DNA of 64,000 nucleotides from NCBI GenBank assembly GCA_905182865.1, contig CAJJCY010000001.1, forward strand, positions 434,001-498,000, in the 5' to 3' direction. The notes beneath the pieces are model-generated. The model made no database searches, was not told where the DNA came from, and saw only the letters and a list, made by a program, of their open reading frames with translations. This DNA comes from an uncultured SAR324 cluster bacterium (GTDB lineage: Bacteria > SAR324 > NAC60-12). The position numbers and the translations under genes were made by a program. Each line of letters begins with the position of its first letter. Position 1 is the stretch's first letter. Below, piece by piece: positions 37,148 through 47,530 of the stretch.

Positions 37148-38074
37148 TTAATTTTCAGGGGTTAGTTTTTCCACCCATTTATGAGCGGCTTCACGATCTT
37201 TCATTAAGGGAAAGGTCAGTTTGCAACGTTCTGACAGAAAAATTTTGGCTATTTTTTGAGCTAGTGTTCGTACACGTCCTATGTATGAAGCACGTGCTGA
37301 AACGCTGATTGCTCCGGCAGCATCCAACTGGTTAAAAGTGTGTGAGCATTTTAGAACATAATCATAAGCAGGAAAAACAAGATTTTCAGCCAGAGCACGC
37401 CCTGCTTCCTGTTCATAATCGTTGAACCAGCGGATCATAAGTTCTGTGTCAGCAACTTCAAAAGTATATTTTGAATGTTCGAATTCTGGTTGCCGGAAAA
37501 TTGAAGCGTAACTGACTCCTTTCGTATATTCTAGGTCAAAAACGTCTTCAACATCCTGAAGATAAGATGCGATTCTCTCGATTCCATAAGTTAATTCTGC
37601 AGAAACTGGCTGGCACTCAATTCCGCCTACCTGCTGAAAATATGTAAATTGTGTAACTTCCATGCCGTCCAGCCATATTTCCCAACCCAATCCCCAGGCT
37701 CCCAGTGTTGGTGCTTCCCAGTTGTCTTCAACAAAACGAATATCGTGATCCAGCGGATTGATCCCCAAAGCTTTCAGGGAGGTCAGATATAATTCTTCCA
37801 CATTATCAGGTGATGGTTTCAAAATTACCTGATATTGATGATGCTGATAAAGACGGTTTGGATTTTCACCATAACGTCCATCTGCAGGTCGTCGCGAAGG
37901 TTCGACGTATGCCACATTCCATTCTTCCGGACCAATAGTACGGAGTGTGGTCATCGGATTCATTGTTCCAGCTCCAGTTTCTACATCATATGGATTCATC
38001 AGGATACAACCCTGCTTATTCCAAAATTCATTCAGGAGCAAAATTATCTCCTGAATAGTGTGAGAACTGTTCAT
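37148..38074 (-). CDS. glyQ: Glycine-tRNA ligase alpha subunit
   Basis: The catalytic alpha subunit of class IIc GlyRS. It contains [38 protein letters not shown] (motif 2 region) and [21 protein letters not shown], all hallmark blocks. Length 308 aa is normal. Its first 47 bases overlap the 3' end of the long unrecognised gene upstream, suggesting translational coupling. Confidence 0.97.
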   Translation of the reverse strand: MNSSHTIQEIILLLNEFWNKQGCILMNPYDVETGAGTMNPMTTLRTIGPEEWNVAYVEPSRRPADGRYGENPNRLYQHHQYQVILKPSPDNVEELYLTSLKALGINPLDHDIRFVEDNWEAPTLGAWGLGWEIWLDGMEVTQFTYFQQVGGIECQPVSAELTYGIERIASYLQDVEDVFDLEYTKGVSYASIFRQPEFEHSKYTFEVADTELMIRWFNDYEQEAGRALAENLVFPAYDYVLKCSHTFNQLDAAGAISVSARASYIGRVRTLAQKIAKIFLSERCKLTFPLMKDREAAHKWVEKLTPEN

Positions 38075-39836
38075 TCTGTTTTACTTTGAGAAATTTGAAA
38101 CAAGTGACGATCTCGATATAGAAGTTGTTTAAGTGAAACATGGAGCCAGTGAAAAGCGGATTTATTTTTTTTGTTTTGAACTGTAAAATATTGGCTTTAA
38201 TTTTCTTAATGTGCATTTTTTGTTCATGCAAAACTGTTTCAGATTGTTTTCTTTCCAGAAGAGCTTTCCGACACAGGTTTTCCAGGTGAGTTCGTGCGGA
38301 TGCTGAAATAATAATGGTTCCCGGTTTTAGATAGGAATGAGTCATTTTTGAATTTAGTTGAGTCAAATCTTCGGCATGCTGAAACTTGAAGGGGTTGATC
38401 CAGAGTTTTCTAGGAACTTCAGTTAAGCTGAGATTCAATTCAGCAGCAACATTTTCATTTTCACAAAACAAGATCGCTCTTGGCTGTTTAATTTTTGATG
38501 CAAGTTCAACAGCACTTTCCCACGTCCTGCTGGCCGACAGGGCTTCCAGCAGCTTTCTGGAAAAAGGTGTTATTTTTTTCAAGATATTCCGCTCCTGAGT
38601 ATGGAGCATCAGATCACTTTGGGCTTGTTGATTTTTCGTTTCTGCATCTTTTATCTTTTTCAATAAATTCTTCCGTGATTACTTCTACAGAATATGGAAT
38701 TTGTAAAGCAGCAGAAATATTTTCCATTTTTAGATCACTTAAAAAAATAAAATGATTAAGCTTCTTGACGGGATGCTTAATGAAAATAATAATTCTATGT
38801 GTTTCTGCCGGATTTTGTTAGCTGGAAAATTGTTTAATTTTAAATAAATATCAGAATTTTTCTGTTTCAGTTCTTCGTTTTTAATTTCTGAAATTAACTC
38901 AAAATTATTATATCCGATCTCCTTTAATAACTTTTTCATCAAGGTGTTGATAATAGGATACTTGCCTGAGCAATGAATGTGAACCGATGCACGTTTGGCT
39001 TTTTCTTTGTCAGCACTTAACCATAAACGATGTTCCTGTTCCATGTTTTCAATGAAACGTTTAAAGGGTGGATTTTTAATGCTGCACTCATCAAGCCGAA
39101 TTACGTGTTCGATCTTAGTTTTGTTAATTTTCAAACTCAGGATGGAATTAAATGGAATGCCTGGAAAAAGATAGCAGCCTTTTGTCTCACGGAGAATTCC
39201 CACAACCTGGTCCGGATGAGCTACATTGTCGCGCTCAAGTAAAAAATCATTGAGCCACTTTTCTGGTGCAGTTCCAGCTTTTAGTGTTTCAATTTTCTGA
39301 ATGTTTTTGAATGGAATGAGGGTGTTGAGCGGAACTTCACTGGGAGATTGTCGCACAAGTGTTCCGCAGTTATCAGTGTAATCCAAAGTTCGAAAGTCGT
39401 TCCCCAGACGAATTCTGGGAAAACTCCGGATGTGATGTGTCAGCAGCAAATCCGGATCAGAAATCTTAAATTGCATTTTGTTGACCAACTCAAAGACTGG
39501 CTGGAGTTTTAATAAAATCGTTAAACCAGGATTGATTTCGTCAATTGCCAATACAAAGCGTAAATTTTTTTTGGAAATTTTTTGAACCTCCTGTAGCAAA
39601 TTTAGACACAGTTCTGGAGTTTCAAACGCACTTGCTGAAAACAAAGCCCAGTCTGGCTTCAGCTTTACAATCCTTTCTGTAATATCCACAGATTCTTTTG
39701 ACAAGATTCCAGGATTTAAAACTGAATGGGACTCTCCAACTAATTCGGTATTCAATTGATGAGAAACCTGATTTTGGAGCAGCTTAATTAATGAAATCCA
39801 GTATGATCTGGCAAAACCAATGCCGATAAGTTGCAT
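38028..39836 (-). CDS. Unrecognised protein of about 600 aa upstream of glyQS (frameshifted)
   Basis: Two frames (39836-38739 and roughly 38800-38028) join into one: after an indel near 38810, [20 protein letters not shown] and [12 protein letters not shown] run into [16 protein letters not shown]. The N-terminal third ([32 protein letters not shown]) has an alternating beta/alpha pattern that vaguely recalls B12-binding-like Rossmann domains. No CxxxCxxC or other catalytic motif is seen. The C-terminal third is basic, with a helical stretch around residues 370-400. No membrane segment. Its end overlaps glyQ by 47 bases. No family is recognised. Confidence 0.65.
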
Positions 39837-40183
39837 CGTGCAGAATAATCAGACAGTTTTAGGGGCAAAAAAGAGATTTTTATCATACCATGCTTTCATA
39901 ACGATGTAAATTTACTTGACTTATTTAAGCTCAAAAATAGAAAATGAACAATCAATAAAAATCAATATTTAGCAGCAATTTTTTTTTGAGCAAACTGTAC
40001 TGGCTTTGTGACTTTATTGGGCATTAAACTAAGGCACTGAGATTTTGAGTTCCTGATGTTTGAAAAAAAACTTTTACCTCGTCGCCTTAGCACCTGACTC
40101 ATGCCGTTATGTTTAAGCATGATTTGTCTAAAAACCTGAATATTATTTCATAGTGTCCATTATTGAATGTAAGAAAGTAGTCA
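39837..40183. other. Intergenic region between divergent genes
   Basis: 347 bases, AT-rich, no ORF. CTAAGGC near 40031 and GCCTTAG near 40084 form an inverted pair around a T/A-rich loop, a possible hairpin. Promoters for both flanking genes should lie here, but no confident boxes could be placed. Confidence 0.45.
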
Positions 40184-41071
40184 GTGAGTGATCAATCCAA
40201 GGGGCTTAGCTTTGCGTTGCTCGCAACGCTTGGAGGGGGACTTTATGCAATTCCATACCGTTTGAGCCTGGAAACAGTTGCACCTCTAACTGTCATCTGG
40301 GGTGTTTTCCTGTGGGCTCTTTTGTTTTCACTACCGGGAGCCTGGCTTGCACGTAATCAAACTAAATATTCCTGGAAAATTGGGAGAATTACTTTGCTGA
40401 TCTCCCTGGCAGGACTACTCGGCAATTATTCAATTTGCCAGGCCTTGAATCTGGCATCCCCGACTATGCTGATTTTACTTTCGCGCAGTGAGATTATTAT
40501 TGCAATGCTACTGAGTTGGTTATTTTTGAAAGAGATTATAACTGCTCGAGTTTGGGTTGCAGTAGTGTTTATTATTGCAGGCATAATCGTGATGAAACTG
40601 AATATTTTGAGTTTTGAACTTAATGAGTGGTCTGCAATCATCTGGGCTATTACGACAGCTTTTAGTTTTGCAGTAATGCAGGTTCTGACAAAAAGTATTA
40701 TTCATGAAATAAATCCACAGGTTTTAAATGTTTCACGATTAGCTCTTGCACTTGTAATACTTTGGAGTCTGGAGGAAGTAAGAAGCGGAGTTGCGGTTTT
40801 AGAATTTATTGAGTGGCAGTGGCTGGCACTGGCAGCTTTTTGTGGACCGTTTGTAGGACGGGTTTCCTATACTTATGCTTTGCGTTACCTCACTATTTCC
40901 AAGACAGTTATTGTTGGTTCTTTTTCACCGGTTGTTTCGCTTATATTTGAGCTTTTGGTTTTCGGTACTCTAATCAATGGTTATGAAGCATTTGGTGGAA
41001 CAATAATGCTGGCAGGAATTCTCTGGGTTTTTCTGCCGGGACTTCGCAGAAGTGTTAAATTAGTAAAATGA
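40184..41071 (+). CDS. EamA/DMT-superfamily transporter
   Basis: A 295-aa protein with about ten hydrophobic segments in two EamA halves. It has LLGNYSICQALNLASPTMLI and LLSWLFLKE in the first half, and the paired YTYALRYLTISKTVIVGSFS with a glutamate-containing ELLVFGTLINGYE in the second. The start is GTG at 40184. It is unrelated in detail to the DMT gene at 4136. Substrate unknown; the DadA-like oxidase 26 bases downstream hints at an amino acid or amine, which is inference. Confidence 0.85.
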   Translation: MSDQSKGLSFALLATLGGGLYAIPYRLSLETVAPLTVIWGVFLWALLFSLPGAWLARNQTKYSWKIGRITLLISLAGLLGNYSICQALNLASPTMLILLSRSEIIIAMLLSWLFLKEIITARVWVAVVFIIAGIIVMKLNILSFELNEWSAIIWAITTAFSFAVMQVLTKSIIHEINPQVLNVSRLALALVILWSLEEVRSGVAVLEFIEWQWLALAAFCGPFVGRVSYTYALRYLTISKTVIVGSFSPVVSLIFELLVFGTLINGYEAFGGTIMLAGILWVFLPGLRRSVKLVK

Positions 41072-41097
41072 GATTAAAATAAATCAGTCTAAACAAA

Positions 41098-42345
41098 ATG
41101 GAAGTTTTAATTCTTGGCGGTGGTGTTGTTGGAGTCACTACCGCCTATCAACTACTTAAAGACGGTCATAAAGTGTTGGTTATTGACCGTCTACCACCTG
41201 GAATTGGAGGAGCGAGTTATGGTAATGCAGGACTGATTGCCACAGGACATTCCATTGCCTGGGGCTCACCCAAAGCTCTCAAAATATGGTTTAATTCCCT
41301 GTTTCATAAAGATCCGGTTTTCCGGATGAAGTTTCAGGCAGATCCACAATTTATTCGCTGGGGTTTGAAATTCCTGTTTCAATGTTCTGAATACAAAGCT
41401 AAAAGGAATTCTTTGGCAAAACATAGAATTTCCTCATATTCTCAAAAAAAATTGAAAGAAGTAGTAGAGGAAACAAACATCCAATATGAACAAAATGTAA
41501 ATGGCCTGATTTATCTTTATCGAAATTCACAAGCATTGGCTGCAAGTAGTTCACACGTTCGTTTACTCCAGGAGATTGGACAGACACTGGAGACCGTTGA
41601 AAAAGAACGCGTACTGGAGATTGTTCCGGAGTTAAGGGATTCAAAAGATCAGATTGCGGGTGGAGTGTTTTCTCCTACAGATGAATCCGGAGACTCCAAA
41701 ATTTTTACAGAACAATTGATGGAGTGCTGCAGGGGAATGGGTGGAACTTTTGAGTCCGGAGTTACAATTGAGCGTCTTGAAGCATCCGGGACCAGAATCA
41801 AACGGGTAGTAACTAACCGCGGTGTTTTCACTGCAGATAATTATGTGCTTTGTCTTGGTGCCTGGAGTCCATTGCTGGTACGTACTTCCCTGGGAGTTAG
41901 GATATCTGTCTGTCCGGTCAAGGGCTACTCGATTACAATTCCAGTAGAAAAAGGTCATACTCCACCCAGAATTGGAGGACTGCATGAAGAAGATTTATTG
42001 GGGTTTGCACCAATGGGGAATCATTTCAGGGTTAGTTCTGTTTCAGAATTTACCGGATACGACATAGGACATACTCCAGAAGATTTTGAACACATTCTGA
42101 GTACTTCAAAAAAACTTTTTCCAAATGCAGGAAATTATGACAAAGCACAATTCTGGTCCGGATTTCGACCTATGACACCGGAAGGTACACCAATTCTGGG
42201 AAAAGAACGACATTCAAATTTATTTTACAATACCGGACACGGGCATTTGGGCTGGACCATGTCCTGCGGTACGGCTCGTATTACTGCGGATTTGATTGCA
42301 GGAAAAACACCTGAAATATCAACTGAATTAATGGGAGTCCGCTAA
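41098..42345 (+). CDS. DadA-like FAD-dependent D-amino-acid dehydrogenase / amine oxidase
   Basis: A 415-aa flavoprotein of the DAO family. The N-terminal Rossmann loop is VLILGGGVVGVTTAYQLLKDG. GGASYGNAGLIA fits the second FAD contact of DadA. The C-terminal FRPMTPEGTPILG and YNTGHGHLGWTMSCG are the terminal FAD-binding blocks of D-amino-acid dehydrogenases. It passes electrons from a D-amino acid or related amine to the quinone pool. The stop overlaps the convergent prmC stop by 4 bases. Confidence 0.88.
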   Translation: MEVLILGGGVVGVTTAYQLLKDGHKVLVIDRLPPGIGGASYGNAGLIATGHSIAWGSPKALKIWFNSLFHKDPVFRMKFQADPQFIRWGLKFLFQCSEYKAKRNSLAKHRISSYSQKKLKEVVEETNIQYEQNVNGLIYLYRNSQALAASSSHVRLLQEIGQTLETVEKERVLEIVPELRDSKDQIAGGVFSPTDESGDSKIFTEQLMECCRGMGGTFESGVTIERLEASGTRIKRVVTNRGVFTADNYVLCLGAWSPLLVRTSLGVRISVCPVKGYSITIPVEKGHTPPRIGGLHEEDLLGFAPMGNHFRVSSVSEFTGYDIGHTPEDFEHILSTSKKLFPNAGNYDKAQFWSGFRPMTPEGTPILGKERHSNLFYNTGHGHLGWTMSCGTARITADLIAGKTPEISTELMGVR

Positions 42346-43244
42346 CACTCCAGTTGCAAACAGCAGACGCGGATATTTCCCTGGAGATCCGGAAGGAAAG
42401 TAGCGGGAGTCCATTCTGGGAAATGGTCCTGCAGTTCTGTCAATTCAACTTGCTGGTCAAAGCCTATTTCCAAAATCATTTCACCACTTCTTTTAAGCAG
42501 ACTTGGACCAGTTTTGAGTAGATACTTGTAAAAAAACAAGCCGTCAGTACCACCGTCTAACGCAATACTGGGTTCATATTGACAAACATCAACCTGCAAA
42601 GTAGAAATGGTTTCAGTGGGAATGTAAGGTGGGTTGCTGATTATAAAATCAAGATTTGCAGCAGGTTTAATTGCAGAAAATAAGTCACTCTCTACAAGCT
42701 TCAGACTGTTGTTACGTGGAGCAAGTAAATTTTGATAACGTTCTAAATTTCGGGCTGCAACTTTTAATGTCTCTGCAGAACAGTCTACAGATATAATATT
42801 CAGGTTTTGGAGTTCAGCACAAAAAGCCAGAGGTATTGCGGCTGTTCCTGTTCCGAGTTCAGCAATATTGCAAGTTGCTTTGGGATGGGTTTGTTGCCAT
42901 TCCAGGATTTTCTCTACTGAAGTTTCTACCAGTGTTTCTGTATCTGGACGTGGAATTAGGGTTGCTTTGCTTACTTCAAGTGTCAAGGACCAGAAATCCT
43001 TTTCTCCTGTCAAATATGCAATAGGGCAACCTGCAGCACGTTGCTGAACCAGTTCACGGTACGCACCACGTTCTTTCTCGTTCAAAGGTTGGTCTGCCCG
43101 AAGATAAAGATCCAAACGGGGACAGTCAAGCACATAGGCAAGTAGCAGTTCAGCATCCAGGCGTGGAGAGTCCGGACGTACTTTTTCAAAATGGACCTGT
43201 GTCCAATTCAAAATTTTTTCTATTGTCCATTGCTCTATATTCAC
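42342..43244 (-). CDS. prmC: Peptide chain release factor glutamine methyltransferase
   Basis: It methylates the GGQ glutamine of release factors RF1 and RF2 using SAM. The N-terminal helical domain (RLDAELLLAYVLDCPRLDLY, then GCPIAYLTGEKDFW) is typical, ELGTGTAAIPLA is the SAM loop and FIISNPPYIP carries the NPPY catalytic motif. Length 300 aa is normal. prfA is not adjacent in this window. Convergent with the DadA-like gene, 4-base overlap. Confidence 0.94.
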   Translation of the reverse strand: MNIEQWTIEKILNWTQVHFEKVRPDSPRLDAELLLAYVLDCPRLDLYLRADQPLNEKERGAYRELVQQRAAGCPIAYLTGEKDFWSLTLEVSKATLIPRPDTETLVETSVEKILEWQQTHPKATCNIAELGTGTAAIPLAFCAELQNLNIISVDCSAETLKVAARNLERYQNLLAPRNNSLKLVESDLFSAIKPAANLDFIISNPPYIPTETISTLQVDVCQYEPSIALDGGTDGLFFYKYLLKTGPSLLKRSGEMILEIGFDQQVELTELQDHFPEWTPATFLPDLQGNIRVCCLQLEC

Positions 43245-43300
43245 ATCTTTTGCTGATAATTTTATTTATAGTGATTTTAGTCTGCAGTAACAATAAAATT

Positions 43301-44348
43301 TCAGCTGCCGTTTTTCAGAGATTGGTGTGCATCAAGTAATATTCTCCGAGTGTTGTCCCAATCCAGGCAGGCATCTGTTACAGAAACACCATATTTCATT
43401 TCTGCTGAAATTGGCTGGTTCCCGCCGTTAATGTTACTTTCGATCATTGTTCCAATGATGGAATTGTCTCCGTCTTTAATTTGAAGAATTGTGTTTCTCA
43501 GTACCAGTTCCTGCCGGGAAGGATCTTTTCCGGAATTTGCATGATTGCAGTCAATCATGATCGCTTTGGGCAAGCCTCCTGAAGCAAGTGCATCTGCAGC
43601 AATGTGGACTGAAACTGCATCGTAATTTGGACCGTTGTTTCCGCCACGTAAAACCAGGTGAACATTTTGATTACCTGAAGTCTTGATGACAGAGGAAACA
43701 CCATCATTATTGATTCCGATAAAATGGTGTTGCTGCAAAGCAGATTTCATTGCATTGAGAGCCACATCCAAGCCACCGTCAGTTCCATTTTTAAAACCGA
43801 CTGGCATCGATAAACCACTTGCCATTTCACGGTGTGTCTGAGATTCAGTTGTACGTGCTCCGATTGCGCTCCAGGAAATCAAATCTGCCACATATTGTGG
43901 TGCGATAGGATCAAGAGTTTCAGTAGCGCACGGCAGGCCGAGATTGTTGATTTCCAACAAAATCCTACGCGCAAGCTCTATTCCTTTATTTACTTTGTGG
44001 CTTCCGTTAAGTTCTGGATCATTGATCAATCCTTTCCAGCCAACAGTCGTCCTTGGTTTTTCAAAATAGACACGCATCACGATGAGCATGCGGTCGTCAA
44101 CTTCCTTCGCTAACTGCCAAGCGGCGCCCATAGTCTAAAGCAGCCTCCGGATCATGAATAGAGCAGGGACCTATCACCACAAATAAGCGGTGATCCTTAC
44201 CATCTAAAATATTTTTAATGATTTGGCGAGCCTGCATTACCCCATCGGCAATCATGCTTGTTGTAGGCAGTTGGGTTTTTAAATCTTCAGGTGAAGTTAA
44301 TACCTGTTGGCTGGCAATATTTAGGTCTTCGATACGACGATCGGTCAT
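43301..44348 (-). CDS. 3-deoxy-7-phosphoheptulonate (DAHP) synthase, type I AroFGH (one frameshift)
   Basis: First enzyme of aromatic amino-acid synthesis, condensing PEP and erythrose-4-phosphate. The N-terminal frame (44348 on) has FVVIGPCSIHDPEAALDYGRRL. The second has LIVMRVYFEKPRTTVGWKGL, AIGARTTESQTHREMASGLS, MIDCNHANSGKDP and ESNINGGNQP, all AroFGH signatures. The frames split between DYGRRL and QLAKEVDD near 44125. Joined length about 349 aa is normal. Which isozyme (feedback class) it is cannot be told. Confidence 0.93.
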
Positions 44349-44729
44349 AGTCTGTCTCTGTAAAATAACAAATAGTAAAAATGGGTTATAAAATTAAGTT
44401 TCACTGAAAAAGTATTTCTTTTGTCATTCCTGCTCCACGCAGAACTTCGCCCTGAATGACAATGGAGAATAATCTAAAGCAGCGTCACATCCCAGTGAAA
44501 ACAGTTTGCATGATGAGGTACTCAAGCAACGGATGTGCATGTCTTTTATGTGGGTTAAGGAGAACCCAATGCACATGACATTCAATATCGAATAATTACA
44601 TATTGATTTTATTGAAAAATATCACTAATCAGCAAGCCCTAATTACGACAGTCAGCCTAATAACAGGAAACCCTTAGTTTGTTTTAACTAAATTAGACGG
44701 GATTTATGTTGAAGTATGCATCAGGCAGG
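44349..44729. other. Intergenic region between DAHP synthase and tRNA-Pro
   Basis: No gene. It holds a REP-like inverted pair (44421-44462) and, at about 44551-44572, a hairpin GTGGGTTAAGGAGAACCCAATGCAC with GGGTT/AACCC arms. The rest is AT-rich spacer. Confidence 0.5.
44421..44462. repeat. REP-like inverted repeat
   Basis: TTGTCATTC (44421-44429) and GAATGACAA (44454-44462) are perfect 9-base inverted arms around a 24-base GC-richer centre. The GTCATTCCTGC start is a common motif of extragenic palindromes. Only one copy is seen in the window. Confidence 0.45.
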
Positions 44730-44806
44730 TGGTCGGAGCGACTGGATTTGAACCAGCGACCCCACGCCCCCCAGGCGTGTGCGCTACCAGGCTGCGCTAC
44801 GCTCCG
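44730..44806 (-). tRNA. tRNA-Pro (anticodon GGG)
   Basis: A 77-nt cloverleaf on the minus strand. The acceptor CGGAGCG pairs with CGCTCCG, followed by discriminator A and encoded CCA. The anticodon stem CACGC/GCGTG encloses loop CTGGGGG with anticodon GGG, and the T-arm has GGTTCAAATCC. No adjacent mobile element is seen. Confidence 0.95.
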
Positions 44807-44899
44807 ATTGTGCATCTATGATGAAGAGTTTTTCAGCTAAGTGTCAAGTCCTTTCACATTCATCTGATGTCGTCTGTTTATGCATTTGCGGGAATTAAC

Positions 44900-45355
44900 T
44901 CAGCCAACTACATAGGTACCGGTACCGACTGCAATCAGGATTCCTTTGTCATTGTGTAATTCCATACGAGTAACAGATACTTTGTTACCTGTACGAAGGG
45001 TACTCCCGGTTGCAACAAAATATTCGCCTAAACCTGGACGCAGGTAATCAACACGAATATCAATAGTACCTATTTTATTAAAACGTTTAGAAATTTCATC
45101 AAATGACTGACCCTCCATTTTTTTCATTATCCCCGTCCAAGCCACCATACCTCCTGTTACATCCAGTACAGAAGATATAACCCCTCCATGCAGATTGCCA
45201 CGAGTGAAATTTCCGACCAGTTCAGGACTCATTTCGAATCGAATTCCGATCTTGTCTAAATCCAGCGTATCTATTTTCATTCCAATTAATTTATTGAACG
45301 GAATTTTTTCTTCAGTAATTTCCTTTAGTAACTGCAGGAGTTTTTCTGTGGGCAT
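44900..45355 (-). CDS. PaaI-like hotdog-fold thioesterase
   Basis: A 151-aa single hotdog domain. GNFTRGNLHGGVISSVLDVTGGMVAW matches the PaaI thioesterase pattern (split here at the HGG; the catalytic aspartate is in VLDVTGG). IDIRVDYLRPG and GTYVV close the fold. It hydrolyses an acyl- or aryl-CoA; hotdog thioesterases also hydrolyse 1,4-dihydroxy-2-naphthoyl-CoA in menaquinone synthesis, so that role is possible given menB/A/C/E nearby, but not shown. Confidence 0.85.
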   Translation of the reverse strand: MPTEKLLQLLKEITEEKIPFNKLIGMKIDTLDLDKIGIRFEMSPELVGNFTRGNLHGGVISSVLDVTGGMVAWTGIMKKMEGQSFDEISKRFNKIGTIDIRVDYLRPGLGEYFVATGSTLRTGNKVSVTRMELHNDKGILIAVGTGTYVVG

Positions 45356-45441
45356 GATAGGACTAGGGATTCATGATTATAGCTTATAGGAATTAACACT
45401 GGTTGTTTACTGAAACAATTCTCAATAGTTAGTGAACGTTT

Positions 45442-46196
45442 CTAAAATACAAAGGTCGTGATAAGGCCAATTAGACCACCAAAGACACCTCCCCAGACAA
45501 CCAGCCAGCCCAGGTGCTTGTGGATCATTTCTTGTATAATGTCTTTCACCTGTTCTGGCGTTAGTTCTGCAAGCCGATTGTCAATGATTTGCTCCACCTG
45601 GCTTGAAAGCATCGCTGTGAAATAGGACACCTAAAGATTCTAGAAGCGTAAAAAGGTTCAGTTTTCGAGATTTTCTGTACAGCAACCAGTAGCTTTCCCT
45701 TAAAAGGTTCGCGTAGAGGTTCCAGAGCTTGTACTCCTCCCACCATGGATAACATTGGACCAAAACTGGAGTTTTCTATCACTTCCAGCAACGAGTCAAA
45801 AGCAGGATTTAAATTTACTTTTTTGAAGACATCTTCAAAATTGGGAAGAATCTTTGAACCGGAAGAATTTGCAAAGAACTTTTCCACATTTTCACGGTTA
45901 AAAAACTGATGCATAATTAATTCATTGATGCCGGTTTTGAAATCTTCAAAATGCAGTGGAATGACACCGGAACCATACAATCCCGGTACTCTCTCAAAAA
46001 GCATATAAATAGCCAGCCAGTTGGTAATTGCACCTGAAAGAGCAAAAAGTCCTGTGTTTAACAGAGTTTCTCGCCATGGGCCATTAAACCATAACCCGCC
46101 ACCAACCAAAGCCAACGCAACCAGATTTGTTCCTAAACGTTTGTCAAAAAATATTCCAGAATTTCCGTTATTTTTAAGTGAAAGAGTCTGATTCAT
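45442..46196 (-). CDS. DUF445 family membrane protein (frameshifted)
   Basis: The N-terminal frame has two membrane segments and the DUF445 signature ALSGAITNWLAIYMLFERVP, then GVIPLHFEDFKTGINELIMH. The C-terminal frame has ELTPEQVKDIIQEMIHKHLG, WLVVWGGVFGGLIG and a terminal TTFVF, the standard end of the family. A break near 45640 separates them. Joined length about 250 aa is at the short end of the family. Function is unknown; YheB is a relative. Confidence 0.82.
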
Positions 46197-46347
46197 GAGC
46201 TTTTGCTTAGCAAAAAATTAACTGAATGTTAGAATTTTAGGTTTGGTAATAATCAATTTGTCAGAGGAATCTAACCGGATTCACAACTGGAAGCTAATAA
46301 CGGTGAGTCTGCCATCAAACCTAAAAACTGTTTGGTGGTTCGTTTTG

Positions 46348-46647
46348 TTATGTTTTCAAAATTATCGGCATTTTGTGATAATAAGTCTGCGCCATCCACT
46401 TTGGGTCGTCTTGCAACTGTTGTTCGAGTTGTTTGACCATGCCAGTCATTTCTATCTGGCTAATGGCTTTGTGAAGATCTTTTGAACTCAACCAATATAA
46501 GGTTGGAAAAGGCTTGTTGTCCATTAAGGGGTGCATTTTTAGCACCAAGGGCACACCACTGTTAGAACTCGCAGCGATGGCCTTTAAGGCCCTTGGTGGG
46601 CGTCCTAATTGTTGTTCAATAATGGCAAGGTGTTGTTGCAACGACAT
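46348..46647 (-). CDS. DUF501-like protein, apparently truncated at the C-terminus
   Basis: The 99-aa ORF starts with an RPPRALKAIA block, then SGVPLVLKMHPLMDNKPFP and TLYWLSSKDLHKAISQIE, the DUF501 N-terminal pattern as seen in gammaproteobacteria. Family members are usually about 160-180 aa, so the C-terminal part is missing; similarity fades after DDPKWMAQ near 46375. Together with the 3' half of aapP it forms a patch whose wording differs from the neighbours (see findings). Confidence 0.6.
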   Translation of the reverse strand: MSLQQHLAIIEQQLGRPPRALKAIAASSNSGVPLVLKMHPLMDNKPFPTLYWLSSKDLHKAISQIEMTGMVKQLEQQLQDDPKWMAQTYYHKMPIILKT

Positions 46648-46728
46648 AATTTCAAAGACGTAGAGAAAAGCAATAGAAAGGCAACCTTATGGTGCCCACC
46701 AGAAGGTGAGCACTAGTCTAAGGCTGTT

Positions 46729-47500
46729 TTAATGACCTAAAATCTGACTCAAGAACAACTTGGTACGGTCATGTTGTGGATTATCAAAGAATTCATGGGG
46801 CGTATTGGACTCAATGATCTCACCTTCGTCCATAAAGATCACTCGGTCTGCAACTTGCTTGGCAAAGCCCATTTCGTGGGTCACACACAACATAGTGATA
46901 CCTTCTTCAGCTAACGAAACCATGGTATCGAGCACTTCCTTGATCATCTCTGGGTCAAGCGCCGAGGTGGGCTCATCAAATAACATAATGTTGGGGCGCA
47001 TACACAAAGAGCGGGCAATCGCCACACGCTGTTGTTGGCCACCTGAAAGCTGACCCGGGTATTTGTCAGCTTGCTCAGGAATCTTGACTCGCTCTAGAAA
47101 CTCCATAGCGGTCGCTTCAGCCTCTGCCTTGGGTGTTTTACGGACCCAAATTGGCGCCAAAGTACAGTTTTCTAAGAGCAGTCAGGTGTGGAAATAAATT
47201 AAAATGCTGAAATACCATACCTACTTCTGAGCGTACGATTTCGATATTTTTGAGATCATTTGTCAGTTCTGTACCGTCAACCACAATACTTCCCTGCTGG
47301 TGTTCTTCAAGTCTGTTAATGCAACGTATAAGAGTAGATTTTCCGGAACCGGATGGTCCGCAGATGACAACCTTTTCACCACGTTTAACTTCCAGGTTAA
47401 TGTTCTTGAGAACATGAAAGTCGTCGAACCACTTGTGCATTGAATCAATGGAAATCATGATTTCCGTTTCACTTGTTTTAGTATCCGCTATTGTAGACAT
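46729..47500 (-). CDS. aapP: General L-amino-acid ABC transporter ATP-binding protein (one frameshift)
   Basis: ATPase of the polar/general L-amino-acid importer. The first frame has Walker A GPSGSGKS, and [15 protein letters not shown] (Q-loop). The second has the LSGGQQQR signature, Walker [13 protein letters not shown], and THEMGF with the switch histidine. An extra A near 47172 shifts the frame between HLTAL and [12 protein letters not shown]. The joined protein is about 256 aa, normal. Downstream of the indel the DNA looks foreign (see findings). It is the last gene of aapJQMP. Confidence 0.93.
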
Positions 47501-47530
47501 GAGAAAATTTTAGGTTTTAATTTTTAACTT

